From Colius striatus (Eukaryota; Chordata; Aves; Coliiformes; Coliidae): a stretch of 64,000 nucleotides of DNA. The first letter of the stretch is position 1; every line of letters starts with the position of its first letter. The notes beneath the pieces were generated by a model, which did not search any database, was not told the DNA's origin, and worked only from the letters and a program-made list of their open reading frames with translations. This document shows positions 1-16,489 of this stretch, one piece after another. The DNA lies in NCBI RefSeq assembly GCF_028858725.1, contig NC_084790.1, positions 34,575,031-34,639,030 on the forward strand, in the 5' to 3' direction. Made by a program: the position numbers and the translations under genes.

Positions 1-5758
<5,758 letters not shown>

Positions 5759-6059
5759 TGCGCCACTGCCGCTTCCAAGCTGGTTCTAGCGGAACCAGAG
5801 AGGCGGGCGAAGGCAGCGGCGGGAGCAGAGCGGCCGCGCGGCTCGCCGTCGCCTCCCCTGGCGCGGAGGGCGCTGAGGGAGGGCCCTAGCCCGCCAGTCG
5901 CCGGATCCTGTCGGACCGCGGCGGCAGGTGTCGCAGGGCTTGTGTCGCTGGGCAGGGCGGACGTCCTCTGTCTCCGCCCCCCAGGCCCAGTTCCCGTACT
6001 GGCAGTGGCCCGTGCACGGATGTGTTTGCGCGGGAGGTTGAGCCGAGCCTGGTCCTCGA

Positions 6060-6865
6060 ATACAGTTCGCTCTTACCCTTCTGTTACTGAAAGCCAGTTT
6101 GGAAGAGCCTCACTAACACTCCATTCAGCATGAGAGAGCTGTATTCCTTAATTACAGAGCTGGGTACGTGTGGGATGGCTCCTACAGCACGCACACCGAG
6201 AAACAACAGAACACACCTCAGAAATGCATTTCAGAGAATAAACTACCTATTTCCATCGATCCAATACCTGTGCATTGTAAAAACCTTGAGCATGTTTTGA
6301 GTGGAGAGATGAGGATCATGGTCATACATGTTTTGCATGTTCTCCTTTTAGCTCATTGCCATACTCAGGGATGTCAAAGGGGCGATAGCTGAAATATTCA
6401 TTTCTCAGTTAATGAAGCAAAAATCCCACTCTGGATACTGTGTCCTAGCTAAAATTGTTTTGCATTTATCTATCTGCTCTGCCCCACAATTTATAGGCAA
6501 AACCTGTCTTGCTGCCACAGAGCTCCCTCCCTTGGCTGCTTCTCAGGCTGATTTTTCAGGTGTCCGCACAACAAATCAGTGGCACTGGCACTTTGAATAA
6601 TTTAAACCCTTTTCTTGCAATTCTCTCATTATCACTCAAGTCAAAGTCCAAGTCATCCTTGTAGATAAGGAGGTTTCTATAGGAGTTTTAAGTCTTTGAA
6701 GTCTGGTATCATCTAAGCAAAGAAGAAAAATACACATTTCCTCAGTCCTGGTAACAGTTCTACCACGCCCTGTCAAAAACCTGAGGACCCAGTAGTATCT
6801 ATTGGTCTTGATACACGGTGCCATGTCCCTGCATTACAGAGTAGTGCTTAGCAACTGTTAATTGC
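6060..6865. other. Intergenic sequence between FNTA promoter and provirus
   Basis: Ordinary AT-balanced intergenic DNA. No exon, repeat family or RNA gene could be recognised. Confidence 0.5.
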
Positions 6866-7127
6866 TGTATGCAAACCCCCAATTTGTTGTCAAAGTTATA
6901 TAATATCCATTTTTGCTCTTTCATCCTGCTGACCTTCAGGCTTTGCCTGTCTTCCACTCTCACGCTGCTGCTTCTCACACTCAAAACTGGGCATTCTATA
7001 ACATTATCTCATTCGCCAGCAGTCACAACTGGGCATTCTATAACATTATCTCATTCGCCAGCAATCAGTCTCATACTCTGAAGGTCGGTTTACATTTTTT
7101 GCCAATTACCAGTTATTTATTCCCCCA
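6866..7127 (-). repeat. 3' LTR of the ERVK-like provirus, with 42-bp tandem duplication
   Basis: It shares long blocks with 13990-14208: TGCAAACCCCCA near one end, CATCCTGCTGACC and GGCTTTGCCTGT in the middle, and CAGTTATTTATTCCC at the other. On the minus strand it starts TGGGGGAATAAATAACTG, right after a purine-rich tract that fits the polypurine primer site. It carries a 42-base direct duplication (6985-7026 and 7027-7068) that the other LTR lacks. The low-coordinate edge is uncertain by tens of bases. Confidence 0.75.
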
Positions 7128-9600
7128 TTCCTACCTTCTTTGTTTTGTAGCTTCATTTTCATGGAGATCATTACAATCAGCCATGATTCAGCCTTTATTT
7201 CTTAGAGAATGTTATTCACCCATGTCAAAGAGAGCGAGAGACTCTCTCAGCTCCAGAGGGTACCTTTAAGAGGGTACCTGCTTAAAAGGGAGAAAATTTT
7301 CAGACACACTCCAAAAGAGAATATGCAGAAATCCTCTCACCCCACAAAACTGGGACTGGGCTTTTATAGCATAAAGTGACTGACTGTCAGTCATCTTGTC
7401 ATTGGACTCATATCTCTGTAGGGCTGGCAGGAACATCTAGTTTCCTGTAACGATGTGATCACAGATGTTTGTTTCATTGCTCATTGGCTCAAGAATCTTC
7501 TCATCTTCCCAAGTTGCCCTTGGAGATGATTAAATCAGGCTGATCTGTAATGGCCTTCGCCACTAGAAAACAGCATGACCTTCAGCTTGTATCTTTTCAC
7601 CACGGGGAGTGTCCTGCTACACTCCACCCCGAGACTGCAATCAATCATCTTTACCTCATGAAGTGGTAATGGAGGTACCTCTTGCCTCCATGCTATAAAA
7701 GTGTCCTGGATTTTATACGTTACTATCAAATGTGTTAAGAAACTTCATTCTCTATGTTTAACGTGGCAGGCATACGTGGCATTAATTGTATTAAGTCTCG
7801 AATCATGTATCACACTCTCAAATATGTGATGATTATCAAGACTAGGCATAACTTGTTTAGTATCAAAACCACTATTTCAGGATGTAGTATTCTGTTAAAG
7901 ATTCCAGTAGCAATCAGAGTTCATCCAGACAAAACGTCCCACCACTGATATTCTCCATCCTTTTTCACTTGTTTCGGCACATGATATATATACATCCTGT
8001 GTGTCATGTTGAACCATAATCAGGAGTCTATGAGTTCTCTCCTTCAGTCTTTCTATTAAGTTTTGTAGACCAGGGTGCTCTAGCAGCTTCTTGACCAATG
8101 TAATGTTCATTCTTAGAGATGCTGGTGAAGAGGGATTGTCACTGTATATTATGGTACACAGTCCTCAGTATTGAGTAGTTAAAGTCACACCCTGAAATGC
8201 AAGTAAAATTGCAAATGCTGAGATTTGAGTGATTGTTAAATGATGCCTTCAGGTTTTCTATTAACAAATTATCATCAAGTGTTCTCAGACATACACAGCC
8301 TTTTCCAACACACTCTAGGACAGACTCTGGATCATTATCAGAATATATTTCAAAATGACAAACACTCTATTCAGTGTCTTGAGTTCTTAAAGTGTTGCTT
8401 TCCCATATATATCCTCGTGTTCCTTTTCACAATGCAATGACAAATGAATAAACAAAATGTATCCAGGTACAACCATTTCTTATTTCTAAGCAGCGAAAGC
8501 ATAAGCAAAGCAATGCACCTAATCATTACTACATAGTGATTAAGAAAGATACATAACCAATTGCCCTAATTACCATCATCCAGAGCTGCAGTCGCTGGGG
8601 AGCCCCTGTTACAGCAAGATTTTGGGGAACTTGTCCCAGAAATTGGGAGGCCCTAGGCAGTGTGTCCACTCACAGGTGAGGTCTCCAAAATTACTGTAAG
8701 AGGGTCCAACTTCTTATATTGTTGAATAATCTTACATAATTTTACCAGCAGAACATCTCCATTGAAATTCCACCTAAAGCTTGGCAAGAGCCCCAGGAGG
8801 AACCAAGGGAGTTTCCGTATCTATTTGGTTCTTTTTCATGTACTATTGACCAAGGCTAAACATCTGATTTCTCTGCCTCAAACACCAACCCCTGTACATA
8901 CAGAAATAGACATATCAAATAATACATTCTTATAAACATTTTATCTACATTCTTCACTAATAATTGGAAACTTTATCCTCATCGATAATTTATATTTCAC
9001 TAATGATGAGCTACTCATATAATGTTTGATTGGGAGGTTCATTTATAGGCCAACTTTGGTTCTGTGCCTGCTGCTCAGGCCTCAGCACTTCTGTCTGTGA
9101 TGGTAATCTGATAAGGATCAACACTGTTGCTTAATTGTGCCTGAGTGCTAGCCAATAAAATGTAAGGATGCGTTGCACAGATGGTTACCCCATGATCGAT
9201 GGCGCTGTCATTGCAAAGGCTATAAACTGTATGGTTCTGCATACAATGTTATGTCATGATATGACTGATTCTCTGCATCCCAAGGAGGAAGCCAAGCTCC
9301 TCCAGTCTACTGTGTGTTATTACTGGCTACTGGTACGTTGGGATCCCATCAACTTACCAAGGCAAAAATGGTGGGTCAATGATGTGTGCCCAATATATGT
9401 GACCAATTACTTCCAGCCAAAATAAGAATAGGAAACTTATACTTACTGCCGAGTTGGTTGAAATAAGGGCCAGAGAGGTAAAAAAAAAAAAGGATTTTCT
9501 GATGTTTGCATTGGTCCTACCCATGCCATCATATTCTCTGCCTTCTGTTGTAGTTGTTTCAGACTTCCCCAGGTGACAGCTGCAGTTACTGAGTTCCTAG
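7128..9600 (-). pseudogene. Degraded retroviral env of the provirus
   Basis: On the minus strand, just beyond integrase, sits an env-like leader with a WGSLKQLQQ-type helix (about 9443-9600) followed by a surface-subunit start with a YWAH..DPP-type motif (about 9380-9420). This resembles envelopes of the HML/HERV-K group. A further coiled-coil-like stretch at 8110-7895 may be the transmembrane-subunit remnant. Stops and frameshifts occur throughout, and no functional envelope can be made. The subunit boundary and the region below 7895 are not recognisable. Confidence 0.6.
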
Positions 9601-10450
9601 GAATCCGTTGCCTGTGTGTTGATTCCCGTATCGTCAGTGGGGAGGTCTGGGGTATTGGGTTGAAGGGTCCTTCCAGCTCATGATAAGGCTTAACTTTTCT
9701 TGCAGGTGTCCACCGAGGACCTGTGGGCAATAAAACACAAGCATACCCTTCCCCCACACCAACAGATCTACTGGACCTTTCCAGGCTGGATCTCCTTTGG
9801 AATCCTTATACAGAGCCCACGGTTTAGCTGTAAGGTCCATTGTAGTGCTGAAATGGCATTCCACTGCTGTCAAGGCAAAACGATTTCTATTTAAAAAATT
9901 AAGAGTATATAAAGATATTGCTAGCTGATTATGTGAGGTGTCCAGAGAATTCCCCCTTCTTTGTTTTAAAACCGGGGCTTTCAATATAGCATATGTGTGT
10001 TTGACTATTGCCTGTCCTGTGGGATTATACAGAATATCCATCTTATGTCAAATCCTCCATTGCTGTAAAAATAGTTGTATATTTTGAGCTGTGTAACTAG
10101 GGCTGTTATTGATTTTCATTTCTTTCAGCACCCCCATGTTCACAAAACACCTCAACGAGTGACTTGGTATACACACAACTGTGTCCCAGAGGCTGCAGTG
10201 GCATGTGTCATCCCAGAAAATGAATCAACTGTTGCGTGAATCCACCATAGGCAATTAAATGATTGTATATGTGTTATGTCTGTTTGTCAAATTTCATTGG
10301 CTTCCAGGCCTCTTGGATTCACCACACTGACAGCATGGGTACCCCTGGTCTGCTGACAGTCTGGGCAAGCTCAGATGATGTCTACTGTGCAAGGTACTAG
10401 TAATATGCCTCAACATTGCTGGCAGCAGAGTTAACCACTGCCACCAAGGA
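9440..10450 (-). pseudogene. Retroviral integrase remnant (pol 3' end)
   Basis: The minus strand shows the zinc-domain CPDC pair (about 10367-10356), the downstream NPRGL link, the first catalytic Asp in QTDITHIQS (codon at 10280-10278), the TVDSFSGM strand, the NPTGQAIVKHTYA helix (about 10020) and the C-terminal WKGPVDLLVWGKG / PRWTPARKVKP strands (about 9800-9680). This order is the retroviral integrase fold of betaretroviruses. Frame changes occur around 10150-10050 and 9735, and in-frame stops interrupt the core, so it is inactive. It overlaps the env leader as in related proviruses. Confidence 0.85.
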
Positions 10451-10479
10451 TTCTGCGTGTTGAAGTCACTGTTGCCTTG

Positions 10480-10777
10480 TACTGCATGCCCTGCTGTCTC
10501 AGGATATGCTGCCTCTGTGCATGTGCCTGGGTCCAGGGTCAAGAGGCTGCAACCCTCATGAACTTTCAGGGACTTTCCAAGACCCTGCTGGACCCTCCAG
10601 AACTTTCTAGGACCCTCCAGAGACTGTACTGGGCATGCACCTGTAAGAGAAGTGTGTATAAGAGCAGGATGAGGGGAGACACTCTTCTCTTTTTTTCGCT
10701 TCACCCCACGGGAGCAGCGGAGCTTTCAGACAAATGGACTGCCAGGGGTGGTCCACCTGGTGGTGACTATTGTGCTT

Positions 10778-10831
<54 letters not shown>

Positions 10832-10920
10832 TTCTCTTTTCATTGTGGATTGTAGGTAAAATACAGTAGTTTAGCGCGTGACTCCATTTTGAGTCTTAAT
10901 TCTGTTCCTGAGAATATACA
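10480..10920 (+). mobile_element. Possible inserted LTR (U3/R-like) with CT microsatellite
   Basis: This block interrupts the provirus just upstream of the integrase zinc domain. It holds two copies of GGACCCTCCAGA-type repeats, a TATA-like GTGTATAAGAGCAGG at about 10655 and a GC-rich start-region-like stretch, then the CT repeat. That layout suggests a plus-strand retroviral LTR, but I could not find matching ends or a target duplication. Confidence 0.35.
10777..10829. repeat. (CT)n microsatellite
   Basis: About 26 CT units with one interruption (TTT near 10790). It lies within the LTR-like block and is likely length-variable. Confidence 0.95.
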
Positions 10921-11287
10921 AAACCTGATCATGATAACCTGTTTGATTGAACATTACTCAGGAGTTAAGCTCAGCTGCCCCCAAGCCACCCAGAATTGTC
11001 TGAGGTCAGTTGGAAAGCAAGGCGGTTTAACTTCAGCCAAATCAAACCCAACAGGGGATCATGATATGCTCACAGAAATGTCTGCTCCTGTGTCTATATA
11101 AGACCTTCAAAAATTCTGCCCTGAATTTCTGTTGTTCTCTTGAGGTTGGCAGACCAATGAAACATGTTGTTAAAAGATCTGAACATCCTTCAATGTAAAA
11201 GGCAGATTAATTAGTTACAGTTGAGGCTGAGTTAAATATTGTCATACTGATCTTGCAGAAATATATACAGTGTGTTTGTAGTACAGA

Positions 11288-11900
11288 CTACAAAGCACAA
11301 TTAGACAGCCTGTGATAAAAGAGGAAAACAGGAGTATCATTTTTCAGTAATATATACACTGTCTTTCCAGCTACTCCAGCTAATATTAGTTTGGGTTTGG
11401 TAACCTGATGTGGGGTAATTGTCCACACATTGGAGAGCCATGCCTTCATTTTTTTCAGACTGGACTTCAATTTGCTGTTGGGTTCATGATATCAGCAATA
11501 TTGTTCCAGTACTGTCTCTTCTAGATCAGGCACAGGTGTTTGTGAAAGATATCTGAAATACAAGAACTTGAGAATCTGATATCATCAAAGCATGTAAAAT
11601 AAGAGGAGCTGAGGTACAGAACCATATGGCATTCTCAGGGTTTACTGTATGAATCTTTGCATATAGACTAATGGGTTGCAGTCCCACCATGCAATCTGTA
11701 GGTGTAAATTATTTAATTTTCACTGTAGTTTTTGTGTATGCTGTGCTTTGTCAGCAAACCAGGCATCTTCTTTGTGCTATTCTGTTAACTTGTCATAAAG
11801 GAACGCCTTCTCCACAGGAGATACAAGGGTATCTCCAAGGGGGTGAGTTTCCCCTAGTGTGGGAATAAAAGTTCTACAATAAACATCCCAAAAAGGTCTG
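11288..11900 (-). pseudogene. Possible degraded pol (RNase H-like) remnant
   Basis: Minus-strand frames here contain short protein-like stretches (for example an EDAWFAD motif near 11790, reminiscent of the first RNase H aspartate region), separated by stops. The position between capsid and integrase remnants is right for pol. The match is weak; this could instead be unrelated retroelement sequence. Confidence 0.25.
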
Positions 11901-11943
11901 TAATTGTTCCACTGCAGTTTGTACAGGAAATTCACACACAAGC

Positions 11944-12362
11944 TGTAAAAAGGTGACGCTTATCTCCTTACACAATACCTCCGGGGTCCTCCAACTTCCT
12001 TGAAGGCAGAAACCTGTTCTGCGAGGGGCCAAGCGATATCTGAAGATCAAGGGTGAGAAAGCCTCAGGACTTATCAGCCTTCATCTCCCAAGGCCCTAAA
12101 GACCATCACCGACTATGACCTGGAGACATCACGCAAATGAAAGGAAGAAAAGACCTAATTTACATGCAAAAGAGGGGACAGGTTGTGTCTTTGTCTAGGC
12201 AGATAATGTCATCATATGATTTTGTAACTTTGCAACAAATATAAGTGAAGCAAGTTGCCGAGTCGGGTGCGCACGTTTGTGGTGGAGAGATCCCCCGTGC
12301 GGCCGGCGCCGAATAAACATAACTTCTTTGTAACTCTTTGAGTTATAGAGTCTGTTTCCGCA
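11944..12362 (+). mobile_element. Solo LTR nested in the provirus (LTR A)
   Basis: A plus-strand LTR of about 419 bases. It starts TGTAAAAAGGTGACGC, has a TATA-like AAATATAAGTGAAGC at about 12238 and a GC-rich initiation region, then GAATAAACATAAC as poly(A) signal at about 12311, and ends GTTTCCGCA. Flanks do not form a target duplication. On the right lies gag capsid; on the left, sequence that belongs much further downstream. A deletion therefore seems to have removed the original left flank. Confidence 0.7.
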
Positions 12363-12620
12363 AGTCGTGCCAGTCCCATGGGACTAATTTATATCTGCTA
12401 GAGATTTCCTCCAATATACCTGCTGTAAATTGGCTCTGAAGCTCCTTCTCATTGATGCTTTTCCACAGCTCTTTAAAAACCACATATGGCGGGGACACAT
12501 GTTGCAGCTGTTGGTAGGATCTTAAAATCACTGGAAATGCCACAGGGTCTTCATGATTTAATGCTTCCCTAAAACATATCTCTAAACCAGATCCTTTTCC
12601 CTGGACTTCTACCAGGATGC
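12363..12620 (-). pseudogene. gag capsid remnant of the provirus
   Basis: The minus strand gives a capsid N-terminal-like segment: an AFPV start, a VFKELWKSI helix, then SQFTAGILEEI and a WDWHDL motif. These are the usual order for betaretroviral capsid helices. The frame runs directly into LTR A at 12362, where it is cut off. Upstream, the frame extends to about 12620 with a stop. Confidence 0.7.
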
Positions 12621-12867
12621 ATCAGGATGGGGAATTTTGGAGGGAGGTGGGGGGCGCGCAAGGCGAGTCAAGCTGCAGGTGCTCAGCTTCACTGTACATA
12701 TGCGGGGAGGTGGGTCTATATTTGTGGGGCCTTGGATTGTAATTCATTATCTTTATCCTTTGAAGTGTGGGAAATGTTAATGTTGTTTTTGCACGATGGG
12801 GCCAAGGGAATTAAGACAAAGACTTTCTCCCATAACTATTTCTTTGTATTGTTAATTAGATGCCCCA

Positions 12868-13186
12868 TGAGTTTTGAATTTTAAATTTTTTACAAGATAA
12901 GATTATGGAGGTATGAGTGACAAGATAAGATCGTGACAAAGAATCAGACATCCCCTGCAGGGATTGTAGGCTCCTCGGGAAGTTGTAAACCTTGGAGTAC
13001 CTAAGCAATGGGAAAACAAGGGAGGGAAGTTGTGGCTGGGCTAGGGAATAAAAAGCTGAATATTGTACCTATCAGGAGTGCCTACTAGCTAGGACACTGC
13101 TCTTGCAAGAACGCTTAATAAAAGTGCTTCACTGCAGAGTCTGACCTGAGTCTTTCATGAGAAAATTTGTTTTGTTTCTTACAGCA
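12868..13186 (+). mobile_element. Solo LTR nested in the provirus (LTR B)
   Basis: A 319-base plus-strand LTR with TG..CA ends (TGAGTTTTGAATTTTAAA ... CTTACAGCA). It is flanked by the 5-bp direct repeat CCCCA at 12863-12867 and 13187-13191. Inside are a TATA-like GGAATAAAAAGC at about 13046 and a TTAATAAAAG poly(A) signal at about 13116. It lies between the matrix and capsid remnants of the minus-strand provirus and is therefore younger than it. An alternative left end (12767) cannot be excluded. Confidence 0.7.
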
Positions 13187-13301
13187 CCCCAGCTTGTTTC
13201 TCTTGGGGGACACTATGTGTTACCTCTTTCTCTTCTTGACATGGTATCTCAAAGGGTTCTGTTACCTCTCCAGCCAGAGGTTGTAAAGCAATATAAATCA
13301 A

Positions 13302-13550
13302 TTACCATGTAAACACAACAGAGGTCAGAACTGCAAGCCCCAGCTCCTTTTTAATTTTAAATTCTTGCCCCACTTTATACCATAATGCTAAATCTATGCT
13401 CCCTTCTGCTGGGAACCATGTACAATATCTCTGAATACAGAGCAACAACTCACGCAATTGATGATCTGTTACCGAAGAGTGAGTAGCCTGGAGTAACTGC
13501 TTTAGAACTTGCATACACAACTTTTGTTCCTTAGAAAGCCCGGATGCCAT
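13302..13550 (-). pseudogene. gag matrix remnant of the provirus (82 codons open)
   Basis: An open stretch starting MASGLSKEQKLCMQVLKQLL. It has the helical pattern and the TWFP/GSIDL motif of betaretroviral matrix proteins, including the position of the initiating Met after the leader. It runs out at a stop after about 82 codons, shorter than an intact matrix domain. The N-terminal Gly needed for myristoylation is not at position 2 (Ala-Ser here), which would weaken membrane targeting if it were ever translated. Confidence 0.8.
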
Positions 13551-13570
13551 GATTTAAGAGAGGAGGGGCG

Positions 13571-13600
13571 GGGAGAGAGAGAGAGAGAGAGAGGGAGAGA
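13571..13600. repeat. (GA)n simple repeat in the proviral leader
   Basis: A purine run of GA units just upstream of the gag start on the minus strand. Confidence 0.9.
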
Positions 13601-13887
13601 TTGAAATAGAGTGGTGGCACTGACAAACTATGTGCAACAAGGAGCCTGGCAAGGAGCCGCTGATGGGTGGGTGCTGAGAGCCTGGAGCGCTGGCTCCCCT
13701 GAAAGCCCAATGGGAGAAAGAGAGAAAAGAAAACCCTTTCTGAACTTATGTATGCCTATAGCTTCTTGTAGACAGGTGCTGGTGTCTGTTACTCACCAGA
13801 GGCAGAGGAAAAAGTTTTGGTCTGGATGTCGTTCCTCCTCGGCCTATGAGCACACCACTGATTACTTCACCTCACACAGTGCACCAC

Positions 13888-13910
13888 CTGCCCCTCTCGG
13901 GCCAGCCAGG
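13888..13910 (-). other. Possible tRNA primer-binding-site remnant
   Basis: On the minus strand TGGCTGGCCCGAGAGGGGC has the TGGC...GGGGC shape of lysine-tRNA primer sites used by many betaretroviruses, and it lies between the 5' LTR and gag. It is a diverged match, and the gap to the recognisable LTR is longer than normal. Confidence 0.35.
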
Positions 13911-13989
13911 ATCAGGGTAATATAGTGAAACATATCAAACCCACTCTGATTTGCTGAAGGGGAAGCATTGCCAAAAGCGAATGCTCCTC

Positions 13990-14208
13990 TGCTATGTGCA
14001 AACCCCCAGTTTATTGTCAAAGTTACAGAATATCTGTTTTTGCTTTTACATCCTGCTGACCCTCAGGCTTTGCCTGTTTTCCACTCTCATGCTGCTGCTT
14101 CTCACACAACTGGGAATTCTATAACATTACCTCATTCACCAGCAATCAGTCTCACACTCTGAAGGTCAGTTTACATTTTTTGCCAATTAACAGTTATTTA
14201 TTCCCACA
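13990..14208 (-). repeat. 5' LTR of the ERVK-like provirus
   Basis: The partner of 6866-7127, in the same orientation, with a single copy of the 42-base unit. The minus-strand start TGTGGGAATAAATAACTG gives the outer edge at 14208. The inner edge may extend to about 13910. Confidence 0.75.
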
Positions 14209-16480
14209 CAGAACAATTTACTGAAGAGTTGCTGTGAGAGACTGAACCGTGGGACTTTTGTCTCAAAGATTGCCTGCCCAAGTGATTGTCATGGAAACAA
14301 CCACCATTATCATCTCCTTATCAGAAATAGCATCCTAAGGAATGAGGCTACAAGGCTGAGGGGCATGAGACTTGCAAAGCTTCCTGCCATGCAGCAGTGG
14401 CCAGAACAGCCCATGAAGAGCAGGACCAGGGCTGAGATAAGATGCAAGCCTCATTGGTGAGAGATAAGAGCAGTACCAAAACTTCATTGCTGTATATACA
14501 TCATTTGACCTTGTTTGCATCTTAATCTTGGTCTTGGGATTGTAAAAACCTTCCCGATATCGAATAGGGACAGTTGCTTTAGACTATAAGACTATGAATA
14601 GAACAGAAAGGAAATGGAGAAACGGAGAGGATATCCATCAGTACCTGAGTGAAAGAAAAAAAAAGCTATAAAATACAGAGTATTAAAAAAACCCCTGATA
14701 GAACCAAGATAGGCCTAAAAGCAAACAAGATGTATTATAAATGGATAATAGGAAATGTGCACATATGAATGACAGAAACCTCAAAGGCAGTTAAATCCTG
14801 TTCTGTAAGAGACAGCAGAAGGTAAGTTGCTGTTCCTGATCTATGGAGGGAAAGGTTGCGTTGTGAGTTCGTTAGATGCCAATAGCTCTCCATGAGCAGA
14901 GGGCACCTGAGATGCAGATCTTTAAGGAATTTGATTAGTTAACTCTGCTGTTTGAGAAACAGTCTGGTTTTTGTGGTTGTGCTTCCTCCAAAATTTAACA
15001 TGTAAAGATCTGTCATTACTTATAATGATGTTATCTTTCCCAGCTATTTAATATGTATTACAGACAAGGCCAGATCCTGCAATAGGAACTTATTTCCTCA
15101 TAGTGGCATAGCAGGACAAGGAATAAAAGTGAGTTGCTCACTTGCCAGCCACTGGATGGAGTTGGTCCAAGAGTATCTTTCTGATGGCATGGGACAAAGG
15201 GCAGACGGGTGGCTATTCCGCTGCTCTCAAAACTAGCTTCTGTGTTTTCAGTTTGAACCTGTTGAGGCCTGTGGGCTGCCTCTGAAGGCTTGAGGGACCT
15301 TAACTGAGAAAAGCAAGCCTGTTGCAGGAAGCTGAAACATTGTGTCCTCTGCCGACTGAGGAAGCTTGAAAGCTATAACTGAGTTTTCAAATGATGGACC
15401 AGACCAAAACCCAGGGGGATCGTTGCAAATCCTTCCTTAAGCCATACCAGGCTTCTGATCTATCTCCAACTGCTTAATTTAATTTACTGAACTACACAAC
15501 TTTTGTGGCATAGTGTCAGTCCTCTTGGCCTTGGGGTACTCAGGAAGCCTTAGTCAGGCCTGCAAAAGTAGGAGTCTGTCTTAGCATGGATCTCCTTTAC
15601 AAAGTAACAGTTGGAGGTTTTTGCTGCATGCCTCTTGGCTCAGAGTCTGTGGAGATCGTTTATATTACAGGTCTAATATTTGTACCCATGCTTCACGGAG
15701 AATATTAAAATCCAACCTGAGATTTCTGCTTAAAAATGTGACTCCAGGAGCTAAGACACTTGGGAAGTGGCAGAAAATAGTACAAGTGGTGCAATGAAGC
15801 TCTAGGCAAAGCGGAGGATAAACATTATCTGTCATGTCCCAGCACCGTAGTGTCAGTTACTAGTTTTTGTCTTAGGAGGAGCGTGGTAGCTCAGAGAGAA
15901 AGCAGAGGTCTGTGGTGCAATGTGTACAGTGGAGGTGGGCACTACTCCAAACAAGCTGCAGAAAGCAGAACTATGGAGGTAAGGGGGCAGAGCTATCATA
16001 GCATGGGTTACAAGCCGCCACAGAGGGCTGGATTTGGAGTGTTCCCTGGGAACCCCTGCCAGCCTCTCAGGAAAGCTGCAGGCACAACCCATGATATAGT
16101 AAGGCTGTGAGCTAAGTGCACAACGTTGACACAATTTATATCACCCAGGCATTTCAGTCGAGGCACATCAGGAGTTCCTGCTGCCTCCTCTGAGATTCTC
16201 CCTGTCTCTATTCTGCCAGGTAACCTTCTCCTTGCACCTCTGGGTCAGAAGCAGCAGTTACCCTGCCTTCCCATGTTTGCATATAAATACAAGTACACAC
16301 AAAGAAGTATGTGGGTACCAGTGATATCTGTGTTAATACAAATGTGTTATACATACAGACATGTATGGTTCATGCACCTATAGGTAGATAAGCACAGGCT
16401 TTGCCAGCCCGGAGCCAGCACCTTTCTGAGCAAACACCTTCCACTGCAAACAACAAACCAAAAATCGCATGAGGGGCCCA
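14209..16480. other. Intergenic sequence upstream of FUT10
   Basis: No exon or known repeat recognised. It contains several A-rich runs and purine-rich stretches. Short ORFs of 60-93 codons have no protein-like features. Confidence 0.45.
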
Positions 16481-16489
16481 GCCTCTGAA

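Larger units (their letters stand above)
6866..14208 (-). mobile_element. Decayed class II (ERVK/betaretrovirus-like) endogenous provirus with nested insertions
   Basis: Related LTRs at 6866-7127 and about 13990-14208 bracket retroviral remnants in minus-strand order: gag matrix (13550-13302), gag capsid (about 12620-12363), possible pol RNase H remnant (about 11900-11290), integrase (about 10450-9600) and env (about 9600-7130). All reading frames are broken. The assignment to the ERVK group rests on matrix, integrase and env-leader resemblance to betaretroviruses. Most of capsid-nucleocapsid-protease-reverse transcriptase is missing. At least two other LTRs (11944-12362, 12868-13186) have inserted. 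A polypurine-like stretch adjoins the left LTR at about 7128-7140. Boundaries at the internal LTR edges are approximate, and no clean target duplication was confirmed. Confidence 0.85.

Noticed and set aside
9168..9425. 85-codon plus-strand ORF
   Set aside because: It is the antisense of the env remnant of the minus-strand provirus.
10477..10869. 130-codon plus-strand ORF ending in a Ser-Leu repeat
   Set aside because: The repeat part is the translated CT microsatellite and the rest lies in an LTR-like block.
15880..15930. Sequence resembling a tRNA A box (TGGTAGCTCAGAG)
   Set aside because: No B box or cloverleaf fold follows at the right distance, so neither a tRNA gene nor a tRNA-derived SINE is supported.
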